DNA of 64,000 nt from Caulobacter vibrioides (GCF_002310375.3 NZ_CP023315.3:1674001-1738000), one strand, 5' to 3'; positions 29,801 through 37,918 are shown, counted from the first letter of the stretch. Notes: a model not told the origin generated them from the letters alone. A program made the numbers and translations.

Positions 29801-29955
29801 GCCTTGAGAATAATCTTCACTTGGGTCGGCGAGATGTCGGGGAAGGCGTCGACTGGCAGTTTCAGAAACGCGTTGGCCCCTAGACCGACTAGGGCGATCG
29901 CCAGCACAGCGGCTAGCAGCCGCTGCGAGAGCGCGAAGGCGATGAGCTTGCGCAT
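26869..29955 (-). CDS. Heavy-metal RND efflux pump (CzcA/CusA family)
   Basis: 1028 residues, full length for a heavy-metal RND pump. It has the usual plan: TM1, a large periplasmic loop, TM2-6, a second loop and TM7-12. The TM4 motif IAIGMLVDAAVVVVEN holds the proton-relay aspartate typical of metal pumps; porter-domain segments such as SFMPTMDEGA and PIEMRVSEMLTG are standard. Exact metal (Co/Zn/Cd, Ni or Cu/Ag) cannot be fixed from these motifs. It is the second gene of the operon, 1 base after the adaptor stop, and overlaps the outer-membrane gene by 4 bases. Confidence 0.93.
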   Translation of the reverse strand: MRKLIAFALSQRLLAAVLAIALVGLGANAFLKLPVDAFPDISPTQVKIILKAPGMTPEEVESQVITPLEMELLGIPKQAMLRSTAKYAIADLTIDFAPGTDVYWARQQTAERLSNALGALPAGVSGGLSPISTPLSDVFMFTIEGEGLTLEQKRTLLDWTVRPALRGLPGVADVNVLGGRAKTFEVSPDPAALAASGLTAQAIIDAIPASNRNDGSGRLSEGEEALVVRVAGAITSLDDLRDTAIALPSGGAARLGDLAEVSEGALTRYGAVTENGREEAVQAIVIALRGADAKAVVRSVEARLKELQPSLPKGVTVSPFYNRSDLIQRATGTVNKALVEATVLVVILLLLFLGDLRAATVVAVTLPLAALTTFLLMRTFGLSANLMSLGGLAIAIGMLVDAAVVVVENTVERLDNPNIAGSRRLHAIYEAVAEVAAPVTSGVLIICLVFLPLLSLQGLEGKLFAPVALTIVFALGSSLLLSFTVIPVLASLLLKAHPHRESWIMRRIGPFYERQLARSLSRPKPVFAAAGGGMVLAAIAYVLIGKSFMPTMDEGAILMQLAKLPSINLDASAKQDMAVQRAILAQVPEVKRIVARVGSDELGLDPMGLNETDSFLVLADRKDWRRKDKAWLTEEIRKVAAQFPGVEATFTQPIEMRVSEMLTGSRGDLAVKVFGPDLQTLGDLAGRIEETLKKTRGASDVYTVAGDSVTYLQLDVDRGAAVRAGLSAQALQQELRAQLEGAPAGVVFEQGKRTPILVRGPQDLREDPVLFEQAQIATPDGGVVRAGDVARIQRREGPVKIDRENASRFAVIQAYVQGRDLVGFVKEAQANVARDVPLPPGYRIAWGGQFENQKRAAARLGVVVPMALCLIFLVLFISLKSTRQSLLILANIPFAMIGGLVALWISGEYLSVPASVGLIALLGIAVLNGLVLVSHFNELVQRGCDVATAVTEGARRRLRPVLMTASITALGLVPLLTATGPGSEIQRPLAIVVVGGLVTSTLLTLILLPILYRRFGVEPGAAVLEASS

Positions 29956-29956
29956 T

Positions 29957-30994
29957 CTAGTGTCCCAGCGCTGACTTCAATTGAGAGGCGCCCGAGGTCG
30001 CGACGCGCGCGCCCGGGGAGAGACCGGTGACGACCGCCTCGGCGCCCGCCGCGCCCACCACGGTCACCGAGCGCGCCTCGTATCCGGCGGCCGTCTTGAC
30101 GAACACGCGCGCGCCGGTGCCGTCCTGCGCCAGAGCGCTGCGAGGAATGGCCTGAGCGCCGGTCGGGGCGGGACTCAAAACCGTCACAGTCACCGTCTGG
30201 CCGGGCGCAAGGCCTGCGGCGGTGTCGAGTTCAGCGCGCAGCGGCAATGACCGGGTCTTGGGGTCGATGCTGGCGCCCAGGGCGACAATGCGCCCGCTAA
30301 TGTCGCCAACCCGCACGCGATCGCCGACCTTCAGCTTGCGGACGATCTCGGGGGACACCCGCGCCTCGACCCACAGCCGATCGGCGCGATCCAGGGTCAC
30401 GGCGGGCGCCATGGCCTCGAGACCGCCGCCGGGCTGTGCGGTCACAGCCGCCACGCGCCCGGCGGCTGGAGCTCGAAGGACGTACTCACCGCTGGTTCCG
30501 CCTGGGCCTGAGAGTAGGCGGCGGCGCTCGTTGACCATGGCGCGAGCTTGGGCCAGTCGGGCTTGGGCCTCCTCGGCGCGAGCGCCAGCGATGACGCCTT
30601 CACGCGCCAGCTGCTGCAGGCGGCTTGCGGCGGCTTCGGCGACGCGGAGTTCGGCCTGACTTTGGAGGAGTTCAGAGGACACCGACAGCGCCTCGCGGCT
30701 GAACAGGGTCACCAAGGGCGCGCCAGCTTTGACCGACTGACCCTCAAGCACGTGAATGCGCGTCACCGTTCCGGCGAAAGGCGCTGCGACCACGCGGCGA
30801 TCATTGAGCGGTGGCGTGATTGAACCGGGAAGCGCGGCCAGGGGAGCTCCGGATGCGGGCTTGGCGGGCGCCAGCGCGATCCCCATCGCCTTTTCCTGAG
30901 CCGCGCTCAACGCCATCGGACCGGCGGCCAGGGCGGGGGTGCTGTAGAGGCAGACCAGGAGCGCGGCGGCGACCAGGGGATGAGCGTGGGGCAT
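29957..30994 (-). CDS. RND periplasmic adaptor (membrane-fusion protein)
   Basis: 345 residues with a signal peptide (cleavage near ALAAG). The lipoyl half-motifs (APFAGTVTRIHVLEGQSV and VLRAPAAGRVAAV) flank an alpha-helical hairpin rich in Ala, Glu and Arg (residues about 110-160), followed by beta-barrel segments (RVRVGDISGRI). The N-terminal segment lacks the extra metal-binding domain seen in some CusB relatives. First gene of the efflux operon and divergent from the response regulator, so it should be activated from the 11-base-spaced sites at 31039-31100. Confidence 0.88.
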   Translation of the reverse strand: MPHAHPLVAAALLVCLYSTPALAAGPMALSAAQEKAMGIALAPAKPASGAPLAALPGSITPPLNDRRVVAAPFAGTVTRIHVLEGQSVKAGAPLVTLFSREALSVSSELLQSQAELRVAEAAASRLQQLAREGVIAGARAEEAQARLAQARAMVNERRRLLSGPGGTSGEYVLRAPAAGRVAAVTAQPGGGLEAMAPAVTLDRADRLWVEARVSPEIVRKLKVGDRVRVGDISGRIVALGASIDPKTRSLPLRAELDTAAGLAPGQTVTVTVLSPAPTGAQAIPRSALAQDGTGARVFVKTAAGYEARSVTVVGAAGAEAVVTGLSPGARVATSGASQLKSALGH

Positions 30995-31038
30995 GGGCTC
31001 CTCGGAGGATTGAACCGGCCCCTGATGCGCCGCCAGCC

Positions 31039-31100
31039 TGAAGCCTGTCTGAAGCGAAGCTGAAACGAAGCTGAAAGCGCGATGTCAGGTTTGTTTCAGG
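31039..31100. promoter_or_regulatory. Response-regulator binding array with 11-base spacing
   Basis: Four TGAA(G/A)(C/G) words start at 31039, 31050, 31061 and 31072; two inverted words (TCAGG) start at 31085 and 31096. All spacings within each set are exactly 11 bases, the arrangement bound by OmpR/PhoB-family dimers. The array lies between the divergent efflux operon and its two-component system and can control both. Confidence 0.65.
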
Positions 31101-31141
31101 CAGCGATGCTATGGTTGGCCTCCAGTCCAAGGAGACCCGCC

Positions 31142-31795
31142 ATTCGCATCCTGCTCGTTGAAGATGATCCGGAGATCGCCCGTCGCCTGGCTGCGGCGCT
31201 CGCGGAAGCCAGCTTTGTTGTCGAGCAGGCCGGCGATGGCGAGACAGCCTTGTTCCTAGGGCGGACCAACGACTTCGACGCCGTGGTGCTGGATCTTGGC
31301 CTGCCGCGCCTCTCGGGCCTGGAGGTTCTCAAACAATGGCGTCGCGAGGCACGTGACATGCCCGTGCTGGTGCTCACCGCGCGCGATGCTTGGACCGACC
31401 GAGTGGATGGCCTGAACGCCGGGGCCGACGACTATCTGGGCAAGCCTTTCCAGAACGCCGAAGTGGTGGCGCGGCTACGGGCCCTGACGCGGCGCTCGGC
31501 GGGGCGCTCTTCGCCGGTGATGCGCCGGGGCGACATCGTGCTCGACCCCGAGGCCGGGACCGTCCAACGCGGCGATGACGCTGTCGAACTGACCGCTCGC
31601 GAGCTGAAGATCCTGGCCTATCTCATGCACCGCGCCGGCCGGGTGGTCTCCCAGAGCGAGCTCATCGACCATGTCTACAGCCTGGATGAGACGCGGGAGT
31701 CGAACACGATCGAGGTCTATGTCGCACGCCTTCGCAAGAAGCTGGGTAAGGACGCCATCCGCACGATCCGGGGCCTGGGGTACAAGTTCGCCTGA
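31142..31795 (+). CDS. OmpR-family response regulator, probable ATT start
   Basis: The receiver domain begins IRILLVEDDPE; the first codon in the usual position is ATT at 31142, with AAGGAG 7 bases before it. Starting there puts the phospho-acceptor at D51, as in related metal-response regulators. ATG codons at 31082 and 31106 or a TTG at 31115 would add extra residues; the 31082 start lies inside the operator array. The rest is standard: D8/D9, Lys in GKPF, and a winged-helix effector domain (TARELKILAYL, VYVARLRKKLG). It should sense metal stress through the partner kinase and activate the RND operon. Confidence 0.85.
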   Translation: MRILLVEDDPEIARRLAAALAEASFVVEQAGDGETALFLGRTNDFDAVVLDLGLPRLSGLEVLKQWRREARDMPVLVLTARDAWTDRVDGLNAGADDYLGKPFQNAEVVARLRALTRRSAGRSSPVMRRGDIVLDPEAGTVQRGDDAVELTARELKILAYLMHRAGRVVSQSELIDHVYSLDETRESNTIEVYVARLRKKLGKDAIRTIRGLGYKFA

Positions 31796-33150
31796 TGCGC
31801 CGGCTCTGGACCAGTTTCCGCACCCGCCTGATCGTCGGCGCCGCGATCTGGATCATCGCGGGGCTCACCCTCAGCGGCGTCCTGCTGTCTGAGCTGTTCA
31901 GGGCTCACGTGACCCAACAGTTCGACGACGAACTGCATGGTCATGCCGCTGAACTGGCGGCGCTGATCGACATTGCGCCGGACGGCAAGCTCTCGCTGCA
32001 CCGCCGGCTTAGCGACCCCCGGTTCCTGCCCAAGGACTCGGGCTTCTATTGGCGTGTGGAAGCAGCGAGCGGCCAGGCGATCACCTCGCTCTCCCTGGCG
32101 GGGCGAGACCTGGCGTTGCCCGATCCGCCGCCCGCGCTTGGCGTCGAGCGGCATGTCTTCATCGACGGCCCCTCCGGACAGCTTCGTCTGGTGGAGCGTT
32201 CGGTGGCCAATCCGCATGGGCCGCCGTTGCGTTTGGGCATCGGCGTCGAACAGCGTCTTCTCGACGAGGTTTTGGGGCGGTTCAACTGGACGCTCTTTCT
32301 GTCTCTGGCGATCGTCGCGTTCGGCCTGATCGGGGCGGCGATGCTTCAGGTCTGGTTTGGCTTGCGGCCGCTCACCCGCATGCGTCACGCGCTGTCCGCT
32401 GTCCGTATGGGCAAGGCGAGCCGGCTGCCCGACGATCTTCCCAGTGAAGTGCGCCCCCTGGCGATCGACCTCAACGCGCTACTGGAGGGCAATCTTGAGA
32501 TACTGCGGCGAGCTCGCACCCAGGCCGGCAACCTCGCCCACGCGCTCAAGACGCCGCTCGCCATCCTCACCGACGAAGCCGAGCAGCTGCGCGCTAAAGG
32601 GCAGCGCGAGGCGGCCGAAGTCATCGAACTCCAATGCGAACGGATGCGGCGCCAGATCGACTATCAACTCGCCAGGGCGCGCGCAGTGGCGTTGAAGCGC
32701 TCGCCAGGTGTCGCTGCCGACGTGCGTTCAAGCTTGGATCCGGTCGTGGCCGCTCTATCGCGTCTCTATGCGCGCCGCGATGTGTCATTCATCGTCACCT
32801 ACCAAGACCAACCAACTGTCGCGCTCGATGCTCAGGATCTCAGCGAGATTTTCGGCAATGTACTGGACAATGCTGGGAAATGGGCGCGATCACGAACAGA
32901 GGTCCTGGTTCGGCGTTGGGATGATTTCGCCGAGATCATTGTTGACGATGACGGGCCTGGTCTGCCTCCGCAGACATACGAGTGTGTTTTTGGTCTTGGC
33001 GAGCGGCTCGACGAGCGAACTCCAGGTCATGGACTGGGCTTGGCGATTGTCCGCGACCTGGTTGAGCTCTACGATGGGCGTGTGGCCTTGGACGTCGCGC
33101 CCCTCGGCGGCTTGAGGGTGATCCTCACCTTTCCAGCGATCAGGGAATAG
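31795..33150 (+). CDS. Sensor histidine kinase partner of the metal response regulator
   Basis: 451 residues; its ATG overlaps the regulator's stop by 1 base. Two membrane segments (about residues 12-32 and 162-184) enclose a periplasmic sensor of about 130 residues. A HAMP-like region leads to the dimerisation helix with H249 in NLAHALKTPLAIL, then the N box (NVLDNAGKWA), G1 box (DDDGPGLP) and G2 box (GHGLGLAIV). The order and spacing match PhoQ/CusS-like kinases. The sensor domain has no obvious metal ligands, so the signal is inferred from context. Confidence 0.92.
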   Translation: MRRLWTSFRTRLIVGAAIWIIAGLTLSGVLLSELFRAHVTQQFDDELHGHAAELAALIDIAPDGKLSLHRRLSDPRFLPKDSGFYWRVEAASGQAITSLSLAGRDLALPDPPPALGVERHVFIDGPSGQLRLVERSVANPHGPPLRLGIGVEQRLLDEVLGRFNWTLFLSLAIVAFGLIGAAMLQVWFGLRPLTRMRHALSAVRMGKASRLPDDLPSEVRPLAIDLNALLEGNLEILRRARTQAGNLAHALKTPLAILTDEAEQLRAKGQREAAEVIELQCERMRRQIDYQLARARAVALKRSPGVAADVRSSLDPVVAALSRLYARRDVSFIVTYQDQPTVALDAQDLSEIFGNVLDNAGKWARSRTEVLVRRWDDFAEIIVDDDGPGLPPQTYECVFGLGERLDERTPGHGLGLAIVRDLVELYDGRVALDVAPLGGLRVILTFPAIRE

Positions 33151-33217
33151 AAGAGGGGCATCAGCCCAGATTGTTGGCGTGCGCGGTTACGGCGGGCGTG
33201 TAGCCGCACCTGAGCAA

Positions 33218-33260
33218 ACGTCGTGTTCCTGGATGAGCGCCAACGGCCGCTATTGGCGCG
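33218..33260 (+). repeat. Dispersed intergenic repeat, copy 6 (perfect hairpin)
   Basis: GTCGTGTTCCTGGATG followed by the perfect inverted repeat GCGCCAA (33237-33243) and TTGGCGC (33253-33259) with a 9-base loop. It lies between the kinase and the convergent P-type ATPase. Confidence 0.8.
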
Positions 33261-33294
33261 CCCTTGCCGATCGTCCTTTTCCGCGCCGACTGGT

Positions 33295-35826
33295 CTATCC
33301 CCTTGACCTTTGGCGGAGATGCCGACCCCAATTTCGGGTCAATCCAAACCAGCCGCCGCTGGCGAGCGCTGCGAGCAAGGCGCTAGCCAGGAGGCCGGGC
33401 GAGGGCGGGCCGACCTTGAAGATGGTTTCGAGGGTCGGCACGGCGAAGATAAAGGTGAGGCAGCCGGAGGCGGCGGCGGCAATGATCCAGTAGATTCGGC
33501 GATGCGGCGCGAACAGCCGGCCTTCTGACGAGGACGCGTCGGCCAGGGCGAGGATCAGATTGCCGGCGACTAGGGTTAGGAAGGCCGCGCCCCGCGCCTG
33601 ATTTTCCGGATGATGGGCCAGCGCGAAAAGATAGATGCCTAGCACGCCGGCTAGAATGCTGGCCCCCTGCAGTAGCGCCAGGCCAAGCTGGCTGAGCCCG
33701 AACAGCGGCTCGTCAGGGCGTCTGGGCGGACGTTTCATCGCGTCGACTCCGCCCGGCTCGGCCTCGAAGACCATCGCGCACACCGGATCGATCACCAGTT
33801 CCAGAAACACGACATGCATCGGATAGAGCAGCGGCGGCAGACCCATGATGATCGGGAAGAGCGCGACCCCGGCGATCGGCACATGGATGGCGGTGATATA
33901 GACCAGCGCCTTGCGCAGGTTGGCGAAGATCCGCCGTCCTAGCCGCACGCCGCCGACGATCGAGGCGAAGCTGTCGTCGAGGATGACGAGGTCGGCGGCT
34001 TCGCGCGCGACATCCGTGCCCTTCTGTCCCATGGCGATGCCGATGTGCGCGGCTTCAAGAGCAGGTGCGTCATTGACCCCATCGCCGGTCATGGCGACGA
34101 CCTGACCGTTGGACTTCAAGGCCTGGACGATGCGCAGCTTCTGCTCTGGGATGATCCGGGCGAAGATCCTGGTCTTGTGCAGACGCTCAGCCAGAACTGC
34201 GTCGTCCACGGCGGCGATCTCGCTGCCCAGCAACACCCCGCCAGAGGTGTCCAGGCCCGCAGATTTGGCGATGGCCAGGGCGGTCGCCGGATGATCGCCG
34301 GTGATCATGACCACGGAAATTCCCGCCTCCTTCGCCTCCTTCAACGCCGCGGCGACATCGGCGCGGACGGGATCAAGGAAGCCGATAAGCCCCGCGAATT
34401 GGAATGGAGCGTCTTCTGGAGTCTCGGGAAAGCTTGCCATTGTCCGGCAGGACGCCGCGCCGAGCACGCGCAAGCCCTGAACGGCGAACTGCTCGACGAA
34501 GCCTGTCAGGCGAGCGACTTGGTCATCTGGCAAGCGACATAGCCGGAAGATCGCCTCGGGCGCGCCCTTGGCGGCGGCGCGCCACTGATCTGCGGGTTCT
34601 CGCCAGACCTGGATCATGGCCATCATTTCGGGGCGAAGAGGCCAGGTCCTCTCCGGCTCGGCCAAGACGCCGGAGGTAGCGGGGGCCGAGACCGCAAGCA
34701 GGGCCCGGACCGCCTTGTCCATCGGATCGACCGGACGCACGGCGCAGGCCAGTCCGGCCACGTCCAGCAGGTCTCGCGCCGCGCCCATGGGGGTGGCGTC
34801 GGCTTCGACGAGGAGATCGCCCGCTTCCGTCCAGAGGCGGGCCACCCGCATCCGGTTTTCGGTTAGGGTGCCGGTCTTGTCGACGCACAGGAAAGACGCG
34901 CCGCCCAGAGCCTCGATCACCGCGCTGCGCCGGACCAAAACCTTGTGCCTGGCGAGACGACCCGCGCCGAGCGCCAAGAAGACGGCCAGCACCATGGGAA
35001 ATTCTTCGGGGATCAGGGCGATGGCGACCGTGATCCCAGCCAGCACGCCGCCGACCCAGTCCTGGCGCAGCAGGCCATAGGCGACGGCGACCACGGCGCA
35101 GAAGGCGATCGCCAGCGCGCCCAGCAGCGTGACCAGGCGTCCGGCGGTCTTCTGCAGCGGGGTGGGCTCCTGGACGATGGCGGCCAAGGAGACGCCGATG
35201 CGGCCCAGCGCCGTTCGAGGACCGGTCTTACCGATCCGCGCCACGGCCTGGCCGCGAACAATCAGCGTGCCCGAGAACAAATAGGGACTGGTCTCGGCTC
35301 CGGGCTGGGTGTCGGCGTCGGCCGTCTCGCCCTCGCTCAACGGACGCTTAGACACCGGAGCGGATTCGCCAGTCAGGGCGGATTCATCGACGCTCAAGAC
35401 GTCGCCGGCGACCAGGGCGCCGTCGGCGGGCAGGCGCTCGCCTTCGCCGACCAGAACGATGTCGCCAGGAACCAGATCGCGAGCGGACAGGCGAACTTCG
35501 ATCCCGTCCCGGATCACGCGCGCATGGGGTTGCGAAAGATCAAGCAGGGCCGACAAAGCCCGCTCGCTGCGCGCCTCCTGCAGCACAACGAGCCCGATGG
35601 TGGCCATCGCCCCGGCCATCAGGAACAGGCCCTCGCCCAGGTCGCCCAGCACCAGATAGAGGCCCGCGGCGCCGATCAGCAGCAGGAACATCGGCTCGCG
35701 CAGCGTGTCGAGGATGATCCGCGCCAAGCCTCGTCCGGAGGCTGGAGGCAAGGCATTGGCGCCGAACTGGGCCAGGCGGCGATCGGCCTCGGCTTTGGTC
35801 AGTCCACTAAGGCCGTCGCGCGCCAT
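33295..35826 (-). CDS. Cation-transporting P-type ATPase (P2-like)
   Basis: 843 residues with the cation-ATPase N-terminal domain (GLTKAEADRRLAQFGANALP), an actuator TGES, phosphorylated D316 in CVDKTGTLT, and the hinge TGDGVNDAP. The M4 motif is IPEEFPMVL, with glutamates in the usual ion site, and M6 has ELVIDPVCA. It lacks N-terminal metal-binding CxxC domains, so it is unlikely to be a copper or zinc P1B pump; calcium, magnesium or another cation is more likely. It lies 40 bases after the universal stress protein gene and probably shares its FNR-like control. Confidence 0.88.
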   Translation of the reverse strand: MARDGLSGLTKAEADRRLAQFGANALPPASGRGLARIILDTLREPMFLLLIGAAGLYLVLGDLGEGLFLMAGAMATIGLVVLQEARSERALSALLDLSQPHARVIRDGIEVRLSARDLVPGDIVLVGEGERLPADGALVAGDVLSVDESALTGESAPVSKRPLSEGETADADTQPGAETSPYLFSGTLIVRGQAVARIGKTGPRTALGRIGVSLAAIVQEPTPLQKTAGRLVTLLGALAIAFCAVVAVAYGLLRQDWVGGVLAGITVAIALIPEEFPMVLAVFLALGAGRLARHKVLVRRSAVIEALGGASFLCVDKTGTLTENRMRVARLWTEAGDLLVEADATPMGAARDLLDVAGLACAVRPVDPMDKAVRALLAVSAPATSGVLAEPERTWPLRPEMMAMIQVWREPADQWRAAAKGAPEAIFRLCRLPDDQVARLTGFVEQFAVQGLRVLGAASCRTMASFPETPEDAPFQFAGLIGFLDPVRADVAAALKEAKEAGISVVMITGDHPATALAIAKSAGLDTSGGVLLGSEIAAVDDAVLAERLHKTRIFARIIPEQKLRIVQALKSNGQVVAMTGDGVNDAPALEAAHIGIAMGQKGTDVAREAADLVILDDSFASIVGGVRLGRRIFANLRKALVYITAIHVPIAGVALFPIIMGLPPLLYPMHVVFLELVIDPVCAMVFEAEPGGVDAMKRPPRRPDEPLFGLSQLGLALLQGASILAGVLGIYLFALAHHPENQARGAAFLTLVAGNLILALADASSSEGRLFAPHRRIYWIIAAAASGCLTFIFAVPTLETIFKVGPPSPGLLASALLAALASGGWFGLTRNWGRHLRQRSRG

Positions 35827-35866
35827 GAGGCTGATCCGTTCCGCCGGCGCTCGCCGGCCCTGGAGG

Positions 35867-36715
35867 TCAATGCGACAGAAGGGTGGGATATGGAACGCAG
35901 GCCAGAATGTGCTGTGTCGCGCCGCCGAGCAGAAACTCCCGGGCCCGGGAATGGCCGTAGGCGCCCATCACCAGCAGGTCCGGCTGGATCCGTTCGAGGT
36001 ATCGGTCGAAGGCCGCCCCGATGGTCCCCCCGTCCGTATCCACCTCGTCCAGCGTGGCGTTGACGCCATGAGCCTGAAGGTGACGCTGGGCGTCGGCCCC
36101 GATGGTGGCGCGAACGCCCGGCTTTTCGTTCAGGACCGTCAGGATTCGCACGGACTTGGCGCGGACCAGGAGCGGCAGAGCGTCGGCCAGGGCGCGGGCG
36201 GCGCTGCGGCTTCCGTCCCAGGCGATCACCACCTCGTCCGGCCCTTGGATCAAGGCCGCCGCCTCGCCCGCCTTGAAGGTCAGGACGGGACGACCGGATC
36301 CGAAGACCACGCTCTGAGCGACCTCCAACTGCCCGTTGGAGCCATCGATCCGCGGCAATAGACAAAGATCGTAGGTCCTGGCGATCTTGGCCACATCCTC
36401 GGCTACGTCATAGTGATGGGCCCTGGCCGAGGCGGCGGCCTGATAGACGCCCACCTTGATGGCCACCTCGGTGAAGTAGGCCAGCCCATCCTTGCCGGCC
36501 TTGCGACTGCGCGCCTCCTCGGCGGTCGCCATGTCGCTAAGCCCGATTAGGTAGTCGGCCAGGCGATTGCTGTGCAGTGGGATCTCAATTTCCAGCGCCA
36601 GCGCCGTCAGTTTGCCGCCCAGGCTGGCCGCCAGGCGGACGGCCTCTTCGATCGCCGGGGCCGGCGTAGGTTTTGGATAGGTGTCGATGTGCAGCAGGAG
36701 ATCATGAAAACGCAT
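35867..36715 (-). CDS. Tandem universal stress protein (UspA family)
   Basis: 282 residues forming two Usp domains (about 1-145 and 150-282). The second has the nucleotide-binding pattern GAYGHSRAREFLLGGAT and a VVIAWDGS start; the first is degenerate in that motif. AGGAG precedes the ATG. Tandem Usp proteins commonly respond to low oxygen and growth arrest. It is followed closely by the P-type ATPase, and an FNR/FixK-like site lies about 60 bases upstream, which supports an oxygen-limitation role. Confidence 0.9.
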   Translation of the reverse strand: MRFHDLLLHIDTYPKPTPAPAIEEAVRLAASLGGKLTALALEIEIPLHSNRLADYLIGLSDMATAEEARSRKAGKDGLAYFTEVAIKVGVYQAAASARAHHYDVAEDVAKIARTYDLCLLPRIDGSNGQLEVAQSVVFGSGRPVLTFKAGEAAALIQGPDEVVIAWDGSRSAARALADALPLLVRAKSVRILTVLNEKPGVRATIGADAQRHLQAHGVNATLDEVDTDGGTIGAAFDRYLERIQPDLLVMGAYGHSRAREFLLGGATQHILACVPYPTLLSH

Positions 36716-36773
36716 TCGGGTTGCTCCTGAAATCGAACCGTCGTGACCGTTTCACTCCGCCTTCAATATCGCT

Positions 36774-36787
36774 TTGAGCGAGATCAT
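36774..36787. promoter_or_regulatory. FNR/FixK-like site upstream of the universal stress gene
   Basis: TTGAG-CGAG-ATCAT matches TTGAT-N4-ATCAA at 8 of 10 conserved positions and lies 59-72 bases before the start codon, a suitable place for activation. Confidence 0.4.
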
Positions 36788-36834
36788 CTTCTTTGGGGCG
36801 GCGCGCATCGAGCAATTTGGCGGACCCTTGAGGT

Positions 36835-37392
36835 TCACTTTTGAGGTGACTTGGGCGCGCCCAAGATCATGAATCGGGCCAGGGGACGCTTGAAGAGGAG
36901 CAGGTAGGTGACGTGACCGGCGACCAGAAGCATCAGGCCGTTACCGAACAGTTCGTGGATTTCACCGAGCGGACTTTCCTCGCCGTCCTCATCCTCTTCG
37001 CCGCCCTCGTGCTCGCCGCGCGTTTCCACTTGCGCAGCGACCGGTCCGAATGCGGGACTTGAGGCGGCCTTGAGGGTTCGCCCACGATCCATCGCGATGC
37101 CCGTCCCGGTCACCCCGATCAGGCAGACAGCAATACCCAGCAGCAGGACCCGACTGATGGCCGGATGGGTGAAGGCGTTGTCGAGCTTGAGGCCATGGAT
37201 CTGCGGATAGAACCGCATGAGGCCCAATTGGGGCGCACCCGTCAGCGCCATGATCACGCGCACCAGGATCACAACCGCGACGCCATAGCCAAGCCAGGCG
37301 TGAACCGCCCCCCACTCGGTGCTGAAATAGGCCGCCAGCACCAGGACGGCGAGCACGGCGTGGTAGGCCCGAAGGCGCGTCATGACCGGCAT
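36835..37392 (-). CDS. Cytochrome b561-family membrane protein
   Basis: 185 residues with four membrane helices (about 10-27, 30-50, 83-105 and 145-167). Histidines in RAYHAVL, AVHAWLG, EIHELFG and AGHVTYL are placed as haem b ligands of the cytochrome b561/Ni-hydrogenase b group. The loop before helix 4 is unusually acidic (GGEEDEDGEES) and contains extra histidine. Such proteins move electrons between quinones and periplasmic donors. It lies 119 bases upstream of the universal stress gene on the same strand. Confidence 0.85.
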   Translation of the reverse strand: MPVMTRLRAYHAVLAVLVLAAYFSTEWGAVHAWLGYGVAVVILVRVIMALTGAPQLGLMRFYPQIHGLKLDNAFTHPAISRVLLLGIAVCLIGVTGTGIAMDRGRTLKAASSPAFGPVAAQVETRGEHEGGEEDEDGEESPLGEIHELFGNGLMLLVAGHVTYLLLFKRPLARFMILGAPKSPQK

Positions 37393-37483
37393 GGCCAGCC
37401 CTTTCTCGGTGTTGAGGTCGCGTTGCGATCGCGCCGAGGACCACAGACGGCGCGTAATCTTTGAGACTGTCGGGAGGGCGGTG

Positions 37484-37678
37484 CGTTGGCCGCCGGATTC
37501 TGTCTGAGCGCCGCCAACGGTCTGTCAGTGATCAGACCCCTTTCGGGTCCGACCGCTTGGCGATCTCGCATGAGATCGCCGTCTGGAATCGCCGCCTAGA
37601 TAAACTCAATCCGCCGGGGCGCGGTACGTTCCGCGCCAAGCGGCCGCCTCGGTCAGAATCTGGCCGAGGCGCTTGGCG
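37484..37678. ncRNA. Hairpin-rich noncoding region, possible structured RNA or long leader
   Basis: Several perfect stems follow one another: 37484-37490 with 37513-37519 (CGTTGGC/GCCAACG); 37519-37524 with 37533-37538 (GGTCTG/CAGACC), which competes with 37535-37539/37545-37549 (GACCC/GGGTC); 37559-37567 with 37572-37580 (GGCGATCTC/GAGATCGCC); 37618-37624 with 37631-37637; and 37634-37641 plus 37646-37652 with 37664-37670 plus 37671-37678. No coding frame fits. On the minus strand it would be the leader of the cytochrome b561 gene and the terminator of the small gene at 37679. Strand and function are unknown. Confidence 0.4.
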
Positions 37679-37918
37679 TTACTTGCCGGCCAGTTGGTCG
37701 TGAGCGGCCTTGTAGCGGGCATAGCTGGCTGAACTCCCGCTTCCGATCTTCGGAACCCTGCGACAATTTAGGTAAAGGGCTTCTTCGACCATATCCCTGC
37801 ATTCGCGTGAAATCCGTTGCGTAGAGGCGGACTTGTCGACCTTGGTGCTGTCCCTGAAGCGGGACCTGCGCCCGCCGATTTGAATGTACGCTTGTTTGAG
37901 GGGGGGAAGGGTCAGCAA
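37679..37918 (-). CDS. Small hypothetical protein
   Basis: A 79-residue frame ending SYARYKAAHDQLAGK, with a strong hairpin starting 1 base after its TAA, which is the best argument that it is real. The N-terminal part is basic and without a clear ribosome binding site, so the start is uncertain; ATG codons inside could give about 37 residues. No signal peptide, membrane segment or known family. It may instead be a remnant. Confidence 0.3.
   Translation of the reverse strand: MLTLPPLKQAYIQIGGRRSRFRDSTKVDKSASTQRISRECRDMVEEALYLNCRRVPKIGSGSSASYARYKAAHDQLAGK

Noticed and set aside
34945..36063. A 372-codon open frame on the plus strand
   Set aside because: Antisense shadow spanning the P-type ATPase and universal stress protein genes; no family features.
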